A stretch of DNA of 64,000 nt from assembly GCA_943737045.1 (NCBI GenBank), contig CALSFV010000227.1, forward strand, positions 1,021,501-1,085,500, read 5' to 3'. The notes below the pieces were generated by a model. The model did no database searches, was not told the DNA's origin, and was given only the letters and a program-made list of their open reading frames with translations. Of the stretch, positions 35,401 through 64,000 are shown piece by piece (within the stretch, counting starts at the first letter, position 1; each line of letters starts with the position of its first letter). The position numbers and the translations under genes were made by a program. The DNA comes from Parapristionchus giblindavisi (taxonomy: Eukaryota; Nematoda; Chromadorea; Rhabditida; Diplogasteridae).

Positions 35401-36423
35401 AGGTTTCGGCCCCTTTAAAGCCATTCTCACAAACTACAATGAAGCCTGCTGGGATATGAAAGCACTCAACCTAACAAGCAGCAAGTTTTCCAATAAGATT
35501 TTGACAAAGGTTTCGGCCCCTTTAAGACACGATGAGCCGCCTCTCCGATTTTCCACTCGCGGTCACGGACGCGCGTTGGACGCAGACATTCCGTGATCGT
35601 ATAGACGCGCGTCTTCGGGCGTTGCGGACGGATTGTGAACGGCGCGTAAGGGCGCCCGGAGGAGTCGCCGCTGTTATAAGGTGGGTCGAGAGTGATCTTT
35701 GCTCTTTGAACTTTTTCTTGATCTTTGATACCGATCACATTTCTCAAGGCTTTTCTCACTATTGGACTATCAAAATATTATTTTAGCAAATTTGAATATT
35801 TGAATATTTGATCTCTTCTCTTCCAGAGACCTGGTCAGAGTGGACGGCATCATGTGCGATTGCGTCCGCAAGATGAGGGATACGGTAGGCGTCGTCAGTG
35901 CGGTGTCCGATGAGGCCAGGGTACGGTTGATTTATCGATTCATCCGTTCAATCAATAACTACGCCAGGTGTTATTGCTTATAGGACATTTTTCAAATTCA
36001 AATTTGCGGGGGAACGTGGTGGTATTTGGTACTAATCGATAGATTATCGATTATTGATTATTGATTGATGGTTTATGCAGAAGCGAGTTGGCGAGTACAT
36101 GCGTCTGACCACTGGCATGGATGATGCGGAGATTCGAAAGTAAGTGATTAGTGATTTATTGATTTATTTTGTGATAAGTACCGTAGCCCATATTCTTGTC
36201 GTTGTAGGAACCTGACGAACAACGTGTTCACCCTATCAATGATCAAGCACAATGTTGAGAGGCAGGCTGAGCTGACAGCCAGATTGGAGGTGAGATCAAT
36301 CGATTGATTATTAATTTTATGAATTTTAAAATCGATCGATATTTGTAGAAAGTGATGTCGCGTTTGAAGGTTGACGGAGATGCACATGCCTCTCCCACTA
36401 CAACAACCAATCCACGATATTAA
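29490..36423 (+). CDS. ikke-1: IKK-epsilon/TBK1-type serine/threonine protein kinase
   Basis: Twenty-two exons: 29490-29561, 30220-30342, 30460-30543, 30580-30613, 30736-30853, 31677-31755, 31826-31911, 32417-32520, 32934-33006, 33376-33552, 33742-33835, 33930-34020, 34322-34400, 34477-34540, 34600-34659, 34734-34836, 34999-35094, 35527-35680, 35827-35920, 36081-36139, 36208-36289, 36349-36423. They sum to 2001 bp (666 aa plus stop) with every phase matching. Kinase domain about 1-270: VAIK Lys40, HRDIKPQN (Asp120, Asn125), DFG 146-148, DLWSIG, and RPQGAICAVK near its end as in TBK1. A likely ubiquitin-like region follows (about 275-360), then long helical, probably coiled-coil sequence to the C terminus. 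Family knowledge: TBK1/IKK-epsilon kinases act in innate-immune and autophagy signalling; the nematode role is less clear. The symbol is assigned by family likeness only. The ATG sits 7 bases behind a TTTCTCAG acceptor. The exon 18 acceptor (TTTAAG) is unusual. Confidence 0.85.
30939..31252. mobile_element. hAT-type MITE in kinase intron 5
   Basis: Ends TAGAGATCCGCAAACGTGC and its mirror, with perfect 8-base duplication GTGTGTTG (30931-30938, 31253-31260). Confidence 0.8.
33205..33372. repeat. (TGATCTTTGATCTC)n stretch in kinase intron 9
   Basis: Irregular TTTGATCT/CTCTGATC repeats run up to the exon 10 acceptor. Similar short runs occur at 40865-40900 and 41100-41125. Confidence 0.8.
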
Positions 36424-37008
36424 TACGACGATTTTAACTAATCCCTCAATTTAGAAAGATGAATAAATCAATATTTTATTATTACAGTAGCTGACATTTC
36501 GAGCGCCAGTGTGGCGTGCCAAAATCTAAAAAAAGATTTTATAAATGTAAAATAACAACTTACAATATCACTGCATATCATAATGTTTTTTTTTGCATAC
36601 AGTATCGCGAAATTTAGGTTGGAAATGATATTTTAAAGGCGTCCATCTCCGCGCAGTTCAATGGGCGGAGTCGGAATTATTATATTTTTACGAATCGAAA
36701 AAAAGTAGGCAAAGATCAGAGCAATCATGCAAATGCACTCTACTACATCAGTGTTATACTTTATTTGGAGGTAAAAAACAATAAATGTAAACAAAAGAAT
36801 GATGATAAAAAGGAGGGATCCTTGAGTTCTACGTAATATTAGAATGAGAGAAAAAGATTGGATACAAGAGATGGAATATATATAAAAATAATTTCAGTGA
36901 TAAAATAACTGGTATAGACGAGCAGAGGTACGGTGCGCGCACATACTACGGCACAATGCATGCCACTCTCAGAGATTACGGTAGACTACAAGGATTACAG
37001 TAACTCTA
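36424..37008. other. Intergenic, between convergent genes
   Basis: Contains the kinase 3' end and a dispersed repeat at 36625-36745 (copy at 28990-29120). No gene seen. Confidence 0.5.
36462..36467 (+). terminator. Poly(A) signal AATAAA of the ikke-1-like gene
   Basis: A canonical AATAAA lies about 40 bases after the TAA stop, followed by a T-rich tract, as expected for a nematode 3' end. Confidence 0.55.
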
Positions 37009-38008
37009 TCAGAGGTCAGCCTTGTCGAGAAGATACTGTACGAGGCTGAATCCGAGAATATCGTGGGCCTCTGAAAGAAAGAATTCTTATAAAATGCGGA
37101 AATGTAATATTTAGAAAAGCAATTTGCAAACAAAGAAAAAGAAACTAGTTCGCAATACAAACACTCTCTCGCCAATATTTCACTGTCGAGAGCCGCTTTT
37201 AAACACCACACAAGTAGAGCCTATGTTAATATCGCGTAAGAACGATAACTTTGCATAAGCTAAATATCTGATAGCTATCGTTAAATAAACCCTGTCACCT
37301 TCCCCAAGTCCTTTCTATTATTAGAATTACTTTTCTCATCGTTTCTGTATTTGCTGTCGCACCTGTCACGGGTGTATCAAATAAATAAATAAATAAATAA
37401 ATAAACAGCTGACCTTCAATCGACACAACACGTCGTTTGTCTCCTTCCACGAGCACTACAAAATGATTGCCTGAGCGATCACGGTAGACTGTGTCTATTG
37501 ATGCTTTTGATGAATTGGAGTCATCTTCATTCGGAGTGGAAGAACCTGACAAGAGCGGAACTACTTAAAGCGACACCCCAAGCTAATTTGAAACTCTCAG
37601 CTCTGGAAATACTCTCTCGCTTTCTTTGTCTGCGAGAGAGCATTGCCAATGCAGAGAGTAAAATTAGCATGGGGTACTCCTTTAAACTGTCCAAGTCGCG
37701 AAATCGGTGGTCCCATCCGCACTTTTCATGCAGCCACTCGCTTTTCTCTCGCTTTGAGCCTGAGTACCTGAGCCACCCATGAGAGTCGTACCCGTGATTC
37801 AGGGAATTTTTTGGCATTGGAAAATTCGGTCGGAAAAATTTGTATTGCTTTAGTTGATTCGTATTGAATGATTGATTTGTAACAACATTTGAAAGAACGA
37901 ATAAATGAAAATTACTCTAATTATATGATTTTTAATTTATTATTACGATTTTTATGATCCTTACACATTAGCTTCGTCCAGCTTCCTACTGTATACTTCA
38001 CCGTTTGC
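37009..38008 (-). CDS. 3' exons of an unrecognised minus-strand gene
   Basis: Two exons join cleanly: 37545-37414 (43 codons, acidic and serine-rich, then TVYRDRSGNHFVVLVEGDKR) and 37070-37009, which starts EAHDILGFSLVQYLLDK and ends in TGA. A further exon-like piece lies upstream at 38008-37961 (ANGEVYSRKLDEANV, then TAA, or a GTGTAAG donor just before it). It does not match the phase of 37545-37414, so it may be an alternative last exon or belong elsewhere. A TTAA-flanked MITE lies 23 bp upstream of the 37545 exon and may have displaced its normal intron end. I do not recognise the protein. Confidence 0.45.
37569..37681. mobile_element. TTAA-flanked MITE next to a coding exon
   Basis: TTAA at 37565 and 37682. 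Ends AGCGACACCCCAAGC and its mirror. It starts 23 bp from the 37545-37414 exon. Confidence 0.7.
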
Positions 38009-38901
38009 CTGAAATGAGAATCCAACATGAGATACGGATTATTGCTTCTTTGAGATCGGGTGCTAGTCGGGTAATGGAGGAAAACGATACTAAATACTGA
38101 AATCTTTCTAAAATATGCACGTTTGCAGTATGAGTATGAGTAGCGCTAACAAGCTAGCTAGCTTGTAGGCTGGAGCAGCGATTGATGATTTGTATTTGGA
38201 TGGACCACATCATGCTATCTTGCATTTCTAAACTTAAGTCTACTTAAAATACGTCACTGACTTTAAGTTTACTTTAAGTCTACTTCAAGTGAGTGACTTC
38301 ACTTTTTCACTTTAAGTAGACTTACATAGTGACGTCATACTTTAAAGGCAGCTGGCATCCAAAAATTTCGATTCGAAATAGTTAAAATAGTTGATCTCAT
38401 GTTGATAAGCTCAAAGAACTATTCAGAATTATGTATTTGAAAGTTTGAAAAGACGCTCTGGTAAGAAGTTGGATTACTGTAGCCTGCTCCACACCACGGG
38501 CGAGGTTTCCGAACTACAGTATGCTAACTCCATTGAAAAGCTCAAAAAAGCCCATTATTGAGTTTTATTCTTCATAATTCCCCACTGCGGATAGAATTAT
38601 CATCAAAATATTCAATTTCAAGTCGTATCCAAAGAGTTGGTGTGGCAATTGGGAAAAGGCTCCCGCTATCTGGAGCAGACTGTAGTTTTATAACTGCGCC
38701 GTTCTCCTTACCAGAGAAGTCTTATGATATAAGATGTATATATTTCGAAACAGAATTTCAAGCTCTTTTATATGAGATCAACTTGTTTTTCGTTTCCCGG
38801 TCCCTTTAAGTAGACTTTCAAATCTTGTGTACTTAAAGTGAAGCACACTTCAAGTTTGGAAATACCAGAGCTGTGGACAAACTGCAGATCGGGAAAAGCT
38901 A

Positions 38902-57553
<18,652 letters not shown>

Positions 57554-57562
57554 CTGAAATCA
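57554..57562 (-). promoter_or_regulatory. Probable trans-splice acceptor of ZYG-11-like copy B
   Basis: The TTTCAG directly before the ATG is kept in copy B although the sequence beyond it differs from copy A within about 30 bases, so the site may be under selection. Confidence 0.45.
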
Positions 57563-58863
57563 ATTATTTTTGAAAAATTAACTGAACTCCTTCGGACGCA
57601 GTTTTTGCGTGACTCGCGCGAAAGAATGTATACTAATGAGCTAAATCTCCCGTTATAGGGCCCAAAGAAAAACACTGAGTGATCATTATGATGACGGAAT
57701 ATTGTCTTGTTTTTTTTTGCCTGCATCAATCCGGTAAAGCTCGTACCAGGATCCCTTCCGATATCGTCACCGGATTCCTGGTAGGAAATGTTACATGGTT
57801 CCCGGTATCGCTACTGGGAAAGTGGGTGCTGTACAGGGTTTCTGGTGCAAAAAATACCAGAGGAAGGATATCACCACGACATTTTAAAGGAGAATGATTA
57901 TGGGGGAAAAGGAAACGGAGCTGAAAGAAGCACAGCTATGAAGTGTTAGATATTAGGGATCCGCATTCGTGCAAATGCACGGCCGTTACGAGCATGAACG
58001 AAATAAAAATAATAAAAAGTCATTAGGCACAATTAAGAGGCATTTTTTCGTGCTATGTAATGCATAGAAATGACACATGACTTTTCTTTCATTTTCATTT
58101 TGAAAATCATTTCGCACGAATGCACATTTGCGGATCAATATTAGATATAACAGTTTATAGCTGTTCTCGTTCTCTGAGTACAGCTGGGTGCAGGGAAATT
58201 TACAAATTCAGAGGTCACTTAAAAATGCGTTAATGTGGGCATGAATTAATATATTGAGTGATTATATTGACATAATGCATGAAAATTTAGAAATTCAGAG
58301 CTCCTTGATATTATACTTTTTTGAAGGACTTTCGATTGCAAAATAGGAAAGATATTGGTAAGGTAGAAAAGATGCTCTCTAGAATTAGATAAAAAAGAAA
58401 TAAAAAAATAAAAATTGGTTGTATTAGATAGTTTTAAGGAAAAAGCGATAATAAATCTATAACGATGCAATGTTTAGACCATGGTCCTAATGTCTATCAC
58501 TCTACTCGTGCAAGAAAATAAAGCTCGCACAGGTTAGTTTTGGGTTGTTAGGTCAGATATGGTCCCTCCCCCTACCATCTCATTGCCGGAGAGAATTTGT
58601 TGACCTGCCCCTCTCCACGCCCTCTCCACCTCCCTCTACCTCTCCCTCTCCCTTCCCTCTCACTCTCACTCTCGCTCTCCCTACTCCCTACTTCTCGGTA
58701 CCACATTTGACTATATTTTTCAAGCTTGCCGTAAAAATTTCGTACTTGGTCCCTCCTTGGGAAACTGAACAAGTCAAATTATTCTAAAATTTTCTCACAA
58801 GGGAATATACAGGTAAAAATATTGGAAAAAATAGATATGGCGGTATCAGAAATTGCAGAGCTC
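57563..58863. other. 5' flank of ZYG-11-like copy B
   Basis: 57600-57660 and 58300-58863 match copy A's flank. Between them are the hAT-type MITE at 57954-58140 and a palindromic stretch (57740-57850) with ACCAGGA/TCCTGGT. No gene supported. Confidence 0.5.
57954..58140. mobile_element. hAT-type MITE upstream of copy B
   Basis: Ends TAGGGATCCGCA and TGCGGATCAATA, with perfect 8-base duplication TTAGATAT (57946-57953, 58141-58148). Related to the kinase-intron MITE. Confidence 0.75.
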
Positions 58864-58952
58864 TTCTTTGAAATTTTAAAATTAATTTAAAAAATCAACA
58901 GTAAAATTCATTGTCTACATTATTTTGTCGATTTTTAAATTAATTTTAAAAT

Positions 58953-59345
58953 GTGTTAAAATGTACTCAGGAAAACCGAAAATGGACAGGCGATATTTGA
59001 ATTCGCGGGCGAATAATGTGCGGGAATTCAAAATCCGACTTTCCGACTGCCAATTTTAATCTTTTAAAAACGAAGTAAATCCGGAATTTCTTTTTCTTTC
59101 ACTTTTCGTCTTCTTTTGGCATCGGAAACTCGCAGTCGCGAGTGCAAATTTGTTCTTATAATTAGCAGAACTGACTTCCTCTGTTCGGAAAATCGGAAAA
59201 TCGAAATTTTCCGAAAAATATCGAAATTCCAGCCCTGATTTGGATGCTTTTTGACCGTTTTGAAGCAATGCTGGTACGGTTGATGGGTGATCCCGCGAAT
59301 TCAAATAACGACTTTCCATTTTCGGTTTTCCAGGGTACATTTTAA
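58953..59345. mobile_element. Foldback element
   Basis: Ends TTAAAATGTACTCAGGAAAA and mirrored TTTTCCAGGGTACATTTTAA; inner arms share AATTCGCGGG/CCCGCGAATT. No coding seen. Confidence 0.65.
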
Positions 59346-59499
59346 CACTCGGAAAGTCGCTTTTTTTTCGGTTTTCCATCACATGTTAACGCGCCATTAC
59401 AGTACCTGGCAAGGCCACTCTCACCGATCAGGTCTAAATTTTTACTGGAATTTCACCTCATATAGGGATGAGGTTTGGTGGTATCAGAAATTGCAGTGA

Positions 59500-60175
59500 A
59501 CCTCGGGTTATGGGTCGAATGAAAAAAATCAGTTCGCGATTCCTGGCGGTTACGGTAAACCAATACCGCACACTCATAATGATAACAATGCTACAACTTT
59601 TGTTGTCATAGGCCACCTCCCAACCGTTTTATTATCCGTTGCCTAAATGTGCGTTGCCGAATTGTCCACCCCCCCCCCCCCCCCGAAACGATGTACTATG
59701 ACCATGCATGCATTGGAACACCTGAGTTAACACTCTTACGGGCCCGCAGAATCTCCTTAGCTGCATTTGATCCCGGGGATCCCCGTGATCCCGCCCGTGC
59801 TCTTCGAAATATTATGTTGTCAGTATTGATTATCAGGTGTGACAATTGTTACTATTGTTTTATTTAGTATTTAGTTTATTTAGTATTTAGTATTTAGTAT
59901 TTAGTATTGTTTTATTTTATATTTAGTTGACCTATTTTATCAAGGAACGTTTGGAATTTTTGAAAGCTTGCCAACTAAATTGTGCTAAGAAATAGAAATG
60001 CCGAAAAAAGTCACTTTGAGATTAAATTTTCCTTGATAAAATAGGTCAAGTAATGAAGAAGACAATAGTAACAATTGTCACACCTGATATTAAATATTGA
60101 CAGTGGGATCCCTTGGATCCCTGGATCACATGCACGAAAGGAGATTCTGCGGGCCTGTATTTTAACATCTCTTCC
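59500..60175. repeat. TACGGTA element fragment, C-run and a second foldback
   Basis: 59520-59650 matches 45900-46010. A run of about 18 C at 59668-59685. 59727-59870 and 60058-60175 are inverted (GGGCCCGCAGAATCTCCTT; ATCAGGTGTGACAATTGTTA). Confidence 0.65.
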
Positions 60176-60564
60176 TATTCATTTAGTTAATAAATCCTAT
60201 ATTTTACTACTCGTTATATTTATAATTGCTGTGACTATCAAATGCTTTACGCTCTATTTTGCGGACGCAAATTGGCCGTCCGCCGGATACGGACACGTAC
60301 GCCCTATTATTGTTAGCAATCCTTTTGATGTTTTTTCTCATTACTTCTTCAATCAAATCGCTTTCAGATATTTATGGTACTAGTCCTAATTTCATCATTA
60401 AAGTTTCTCTAATTCGTCACTAACCCCTTCCTTTGAAAACTGCCACCGAGCCCAATCCAAAATCGCGTATAAGCGACGGAAATCCATCTCCCCTCTTCCC
60501 TGTGTTATTAATGTGATTATGAACATTTATATTTGATGGAATAAATAAATAAATAAATAAATAG
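60176..60564. other. Unassigned DNA
   Basis: No supportable gene; ends in an (AAAT)n tract at 60540-60562. Confidence 0.4.
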
Positions 60565-60630
60565 TCGTTTGCTGGAGGAAGATGCCTTCAAGATGACGCT
60601 CGCCGATATCCTGATAAGAAATTTCTACCC
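60565..60630 (+). CDS. Isolated exon-like fragment, faintly ESS2/DGCR14-like
   Basis: An (AAAT)n tract ending in ATAG leads into an open stretch reading LLEEDAFKMTLADILIRNFY. The pattern acidic-acidic-x-aromatic...I-x-R-x-F-aromatic-P recalls the start of ESS2-type nuclear proteins (I-x-R-D-F-F-P), but it is one short segment. The donor (CC|GTTTCT) is weak and no partner exons were found. It may be a relic. Confidence 0.25.
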
Positions 60631-60811
60631 GTTTCTTCTTTCGTTTTTTTTTGTAATGATTTGCATCATATTAGCAATTGCTCTGTGTTGATTGATATTA
60701 CTAATAAATATGTGAATATTTTCACTCCAATCGTTAGTGGCTGATGAAAGGATGATGGGATACGGTACACGCAATGACTATCGCCTCTTTTTTTATAGCT
60801 AGTCCCTACAT

Positions 60812-60887
60812 GTTTTTTATCTTGCTACACTAAGAAGATGTTTTTATCTTGCTACACTAAGAAGATGTTTTTATCTTGCTACACTAT
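60812..60887. repeat. 28 bp direct repeat, three copies
   Basis: Units of TGTTTTTATCTTGCTACACT(AAGAAGA). Confidence 0.85.
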
Positions 60888-61166
60888 CGTACCCATAAAT
60901 ATAGTCAAGAAAGCGAATATAAGAAAAAAATTGAAGAAAACGCTGAGAAAAAGTGAGAATTTTAACGATCATTGAAGAGGTGAGGTATGCACACCGAGTG
61001 CGGTCCGCTGCCGACAGATTACACCACTAAATTGGAATCTAGTTGTCAACTTAATTTTTTTCTAATTTTTTTTACATATCTTCTCGATTCCAGAAGGTCT
61101 TTGGCTATATTCTGATCATGGTAGATCAAAAATCGATAATTTGTTTGATAGATCAAAAATCGATAA

Positions 61167-62659
61167 TTTGGGTCAACTTTTAGGCTGAAGTGTATATATT
61201 TTATCTACGCCCGAGAGCGCAACGAGAACAATTTAAAATACGAGTGAAAAATAATGATACATGATTAATGACTCGAAGAAAAAGGGGGGTGGGGTACATA
61301 AGGTAAGAAATATATATTGATCAATCAATCAGGCAAGCTGGGCTCATCTTGTCATCGTCTGGTCTTCTCTCATGGTGGGAGTGAGAGTAGGAGGAATTAA
61401 CCGAGGAAGAGGACTCGGTGACCAGGTTGACTCCGCTCCGAGAACCAGATGCTAGATTGCTAATGGCTATGGGTGGTGCTGAATAAAAGAGACATTCTAC
61501 AGGGAGAAGGGGATGAATGCTATGAGAAGGGGATAAATATAGATGTGCAACTACGAATGAGGATATTGATACAATTAACGATAAACGGTAAACTTGGACA
61601 AATCTAATTGTGATAATCTATTTCTGTATACACTTAAACTAGGTGAGCAATGTACATGAGATGGCAATTCACTTAATATTCTAGCTACTCTTCTAGCAAA
61701 ACAATTAAATCGTGGAGTTGATCTAGTGAATTCAACATGTATTCCGAAAGTAGGATGATGATGAGCGCGGGAAATTTTTTTCGGGAAATTTCGGGAAAAA
61801 TTTTTTCCCGGATTCAAAAGTCGGGAAAATCGGGAAATTTCGGGGAAATCCGATTTTTCGCTATAAGCTTATACAACATCACTTTTTCTATTCAAAACTG
61901 AGATTTCCTTGCATATATGAAAGATACACTTGGTCTGCTCATGGTTAGCAGAAATTCGCACGTATTCATTTTTGTAGTTGCTCATCGAAAGCCCCCAGAA
62001 TAGCTCTGAACCATGAAGTAATAGTAAACCATTTCATTTCGAGATTCGTTAAACACATACGTGGGCACACAGTTGCTGGAAATAAAAATCGGATGGGTCG
62101 GACATCAAAATCGGGTGGGTGGGACGCAAGAAAAATGACTGTAAAAACCTTACTAGACAACTTGAGACATTTTTTGATAAAAAAAAACGAAGAAACTCGA
62201 ATATGTGTTATATTTAACGATGACTGGCAAAAGAAATAATCATAATTTTATCACTTATTTGTTATCAGTAAGATTCAAACAAATTAAATCTCGAGTTGTT
62301 CACGTTATCACGTTTTCTCAAATCGGGTGTGTCGGGTGCTAAAAAAAGTTCGCGACAATGCCGCCCACGTATGGCTAGAATCGTCTTTTGCTTTTACTTT
62401 CTCAAAATATACGAAAAATTTTCGAAAACTGCTCACTCACAATCATTTTTCCATCGAAAAATCAATTTTTCATGAAACCAATTTCCCGAAATTTTTTGTC
62501 GGGAAATCGGGAAATAACTTTTCCCGAAAAAGTCAGGGAAATTCGGGAAATTTCGGGAAAGGTCGGGAAATTTTGCACACCCCTGGTCTAAATGTAAAGA
62601 ATCTATTTCTATCTAAAACTGTATATAATTTGGGTCAACTTTTTGGCTGAAGTGTATAC
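61167..62659. mobile_element. Region flanked by a 32 bp direct repeat, containing a GGGAAATTTCGGG-rich element
   Basis: ATTTGGGTCAACTTTTWGGC recurs at both ends. Inside, 61765-61850 and 62490-62570 are mirrored runs of CGGGAAATTTCGGG. The right part ends TTTGCACACCCCTG (62572-62585), resembling a hAT end whose left partner is missing. No transposase seen. Confidence 0.45.
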
Positions 62660-62986
62660 CGCCCATAGGGACTCTAACCATTAAATATGAGTCACCTAGG
62701 ATGATTTTGAAACATTGTGCCATGCCCTCGCCGCCCTTATGGAGAACGCTTTTTAAGAATGCATGATAAACTATCAAAATCTCTGCCCGTTACTAGTGCT
62801 GTACACCCGTAACTAGTGGTGTACACCAAGGTTCAGTATTAGGCCCTTTACTTTTCCTAATCCTCAGAAATTCCACTCCGCAATTTTAGGGGGCCAATGA
62901 TTTGGTCGAAGTGGGGCCAATAATTTGCTGGACCGTAAAAGTTCACCCTAAAATTTGGCTACCAGACAAGCCCCACTTTTAAACAG
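62660..62986. other. Unassigned DNA
   Basis: A short direct repeat of TAACTAGTGGTGTACACC-type sequence near 62800-62830; otherwise nothing supported. Confidence 0.35.
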
Positions 62987-63320
62987 AAGGATGTTGTGAA
63001 GGAGGAGAATGTTGAAGGGGAGGACATCGAGAAGGATAATATTGTGAAAGAGAACATGGGTGGGGTACCTGGAGCTCGATTCTACAGGGGGCATCCGAAC
63101 GAAAAATGGTTAATTTTACAAGGGGGCCTTCATTTTTTTCAAAAATTTCACCTAAACGTCATTTTTTTTTACAGGGGCATTCCTCAAATTTTCTAAAAGC
63201 CTTAATTTTACAGGGGGTACCCCCATGTCGGCGCCCATCTATGAAAGAGAATGTTGTTGAGGAGGTCAAGAAGGATAAGAAGGTCACGGTAGTTGCTGAC
63301 AATGTAGCCGCTGCGAATTT
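62987..63320 (+). pseudogene. Lys/Glu/Val-rich coding segment interrupted by a 187 bp foldback insertion
   Basis: After an AAACAG acceptor the frame reads KDVVKEENVEGEDIEKDN, then VKEN, and is interrupted at 63,055. It resumes at 63,242 with VVEEVKKDKKVTVVADNVAA. The inserted 63055-63241 is flanked by the 10-base duplication TGAAAGAGAA and has inverted GGGTACC-containing ends. Removing insert plus one duplication rejoins one frame; with it, the frame shifts. The protein is unrecognised and may be a low-complexity acidic/basic region of a larger product. Confidence 0.4.
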
Positions 63321-64000
63321 CCATTCATTATTCCCCATATTCAAGAACGTTATTATTCACTTCATTCATCCTTTTCGGATTGTCGACCTCTGCATCTGCG
63401 ATATTCCCTTGTATGCCTATCTACATTCGCAAGATGAGAAGAAGGGATCGAATGCGAGGACGCATTCTTCGAGGGAGGTGGCATGTATAGATAATGGCCA
63501 TAACGCCACTGCACAAAGAAAGTTACAACATTGCTTTTCATTTCCCTAATTGGTTGACGATTGCATTCATTTTGCAACCGATCATTCTCCATTTCACTTC
63601 TCCCCCTTCTGACCGAGCTCGCCGGTCGTGAAGTCGACTCTCGTCTCGTCATCTCTATGAATGTAAGTCCCCATAGTGTTGAGCCCTTTGTCTCCACATC
63701 TTAAAGAAGTTCAGGAATTAGTATCTTTTGTTCACTCTCTCCGTCTGCTGTTTGATACAGTAGCGCCGCAATGTCTTAATACACTTTTTAGTTCTGCTGC
63801 CATTTTGGCGTCAGATGAGATAACAATCTGAAACTTGTACATGATGTGCCCACAATATGTACGTATTCGATCCTCTTATAAGGTCTCACGGGCCTTTCTG
63901 GTTATTGCATAGTGATGACGCTACCGAACAACACTTTTTCGAAAATTCATTATTCTTTCAGGGAATTTTTCGTACTCATCAAACTTCGTGATCATTGAGA
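63321..64000. other. Unassigned right end of the window
   Basis: Open frames on both strands lack splice or family support. I see nothing I can name. Confidence 0.35.

Overview
The window looks like nuclear DNA of a rhabditid nematode, most likely a Caenorhabditis relative. Introns follow GTAAG/GTGAG...TTTCAG rules, many exons are 60-220 bp, initiator ATGs sit directly behind TTTCAG-type acceptors (typical of spliced-leader trans-splicing), and the AT-rich background is full of short motifs such as TACCGTA and TACTGTAG. Only a small fraction is protein-coding; the rest is a dense mosaic of foldback elements, MITEs, SINE-like elements and tandem repeats. All gene models below were assembled by hand from splice sites and reading phase.

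Layout. (1) 1-15,140, minus strand: a partial ZYG-11-like gene (copy A; BC-box, leucine-rich repeats, armadillo-like repeats). Eleven exons lie in the window and the 3' end runs off the left edge. (2) 15,140-26,880: a block bounded by pieces of one repeat family. It holds a two-exon fragment of an unrecognised minus-strand gene, a small basic plus-strand protein, SINE-like and RTE-like retroelement remnants, and a 5 kb head-to-tail array of Helitron-like units. (3) 26,880-29,480: tandem repeats. (4) 29,490-36,423, plus strand: a 22-exon gene for an IKK-epsilon/TBK1-type protein kinase (ikke-1-like, 666 aa), every exon phase matching. (5) 37,009-38,008, minus strand: last exons of an unrecognised gene. 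(6) 38,902-57,553, minus strand: the second ZYG-11-like gene (copy B), with its C-terminal armadillo exons at 38,902-41,704 and its N-terminal exons at 48,129-57,553. (7) 58,864-64,000: mostly repeats, with two short possible exons.

The dominant event is a direct segmental duplication: 1-15,140 matches 41,714-58,864, interrupted by insertions private to one copy. Because the copies are close, each private insertion shows its filled site in one copy and its empty site in the other, which gives clean target-site duplications for several element families. Copy A keeps an exon 11 that I cannot find in copy B. In copy B the corresponding intron took up a 2.2 kb hairpin flanked by TTAA and an inverted, broken copy of exon 10, and only a weak substitute exon is available.

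How the genes fit together: ZYG-11-family proteins are substrate receptors of CUL2 ubiquitin ligases and IKK-epsilon/TBK1 kinases are signalling kinases. Nothing here shows that they act in one pathway; the kinase gene lies between the two ZYG-11-like copies on the opposite strand.
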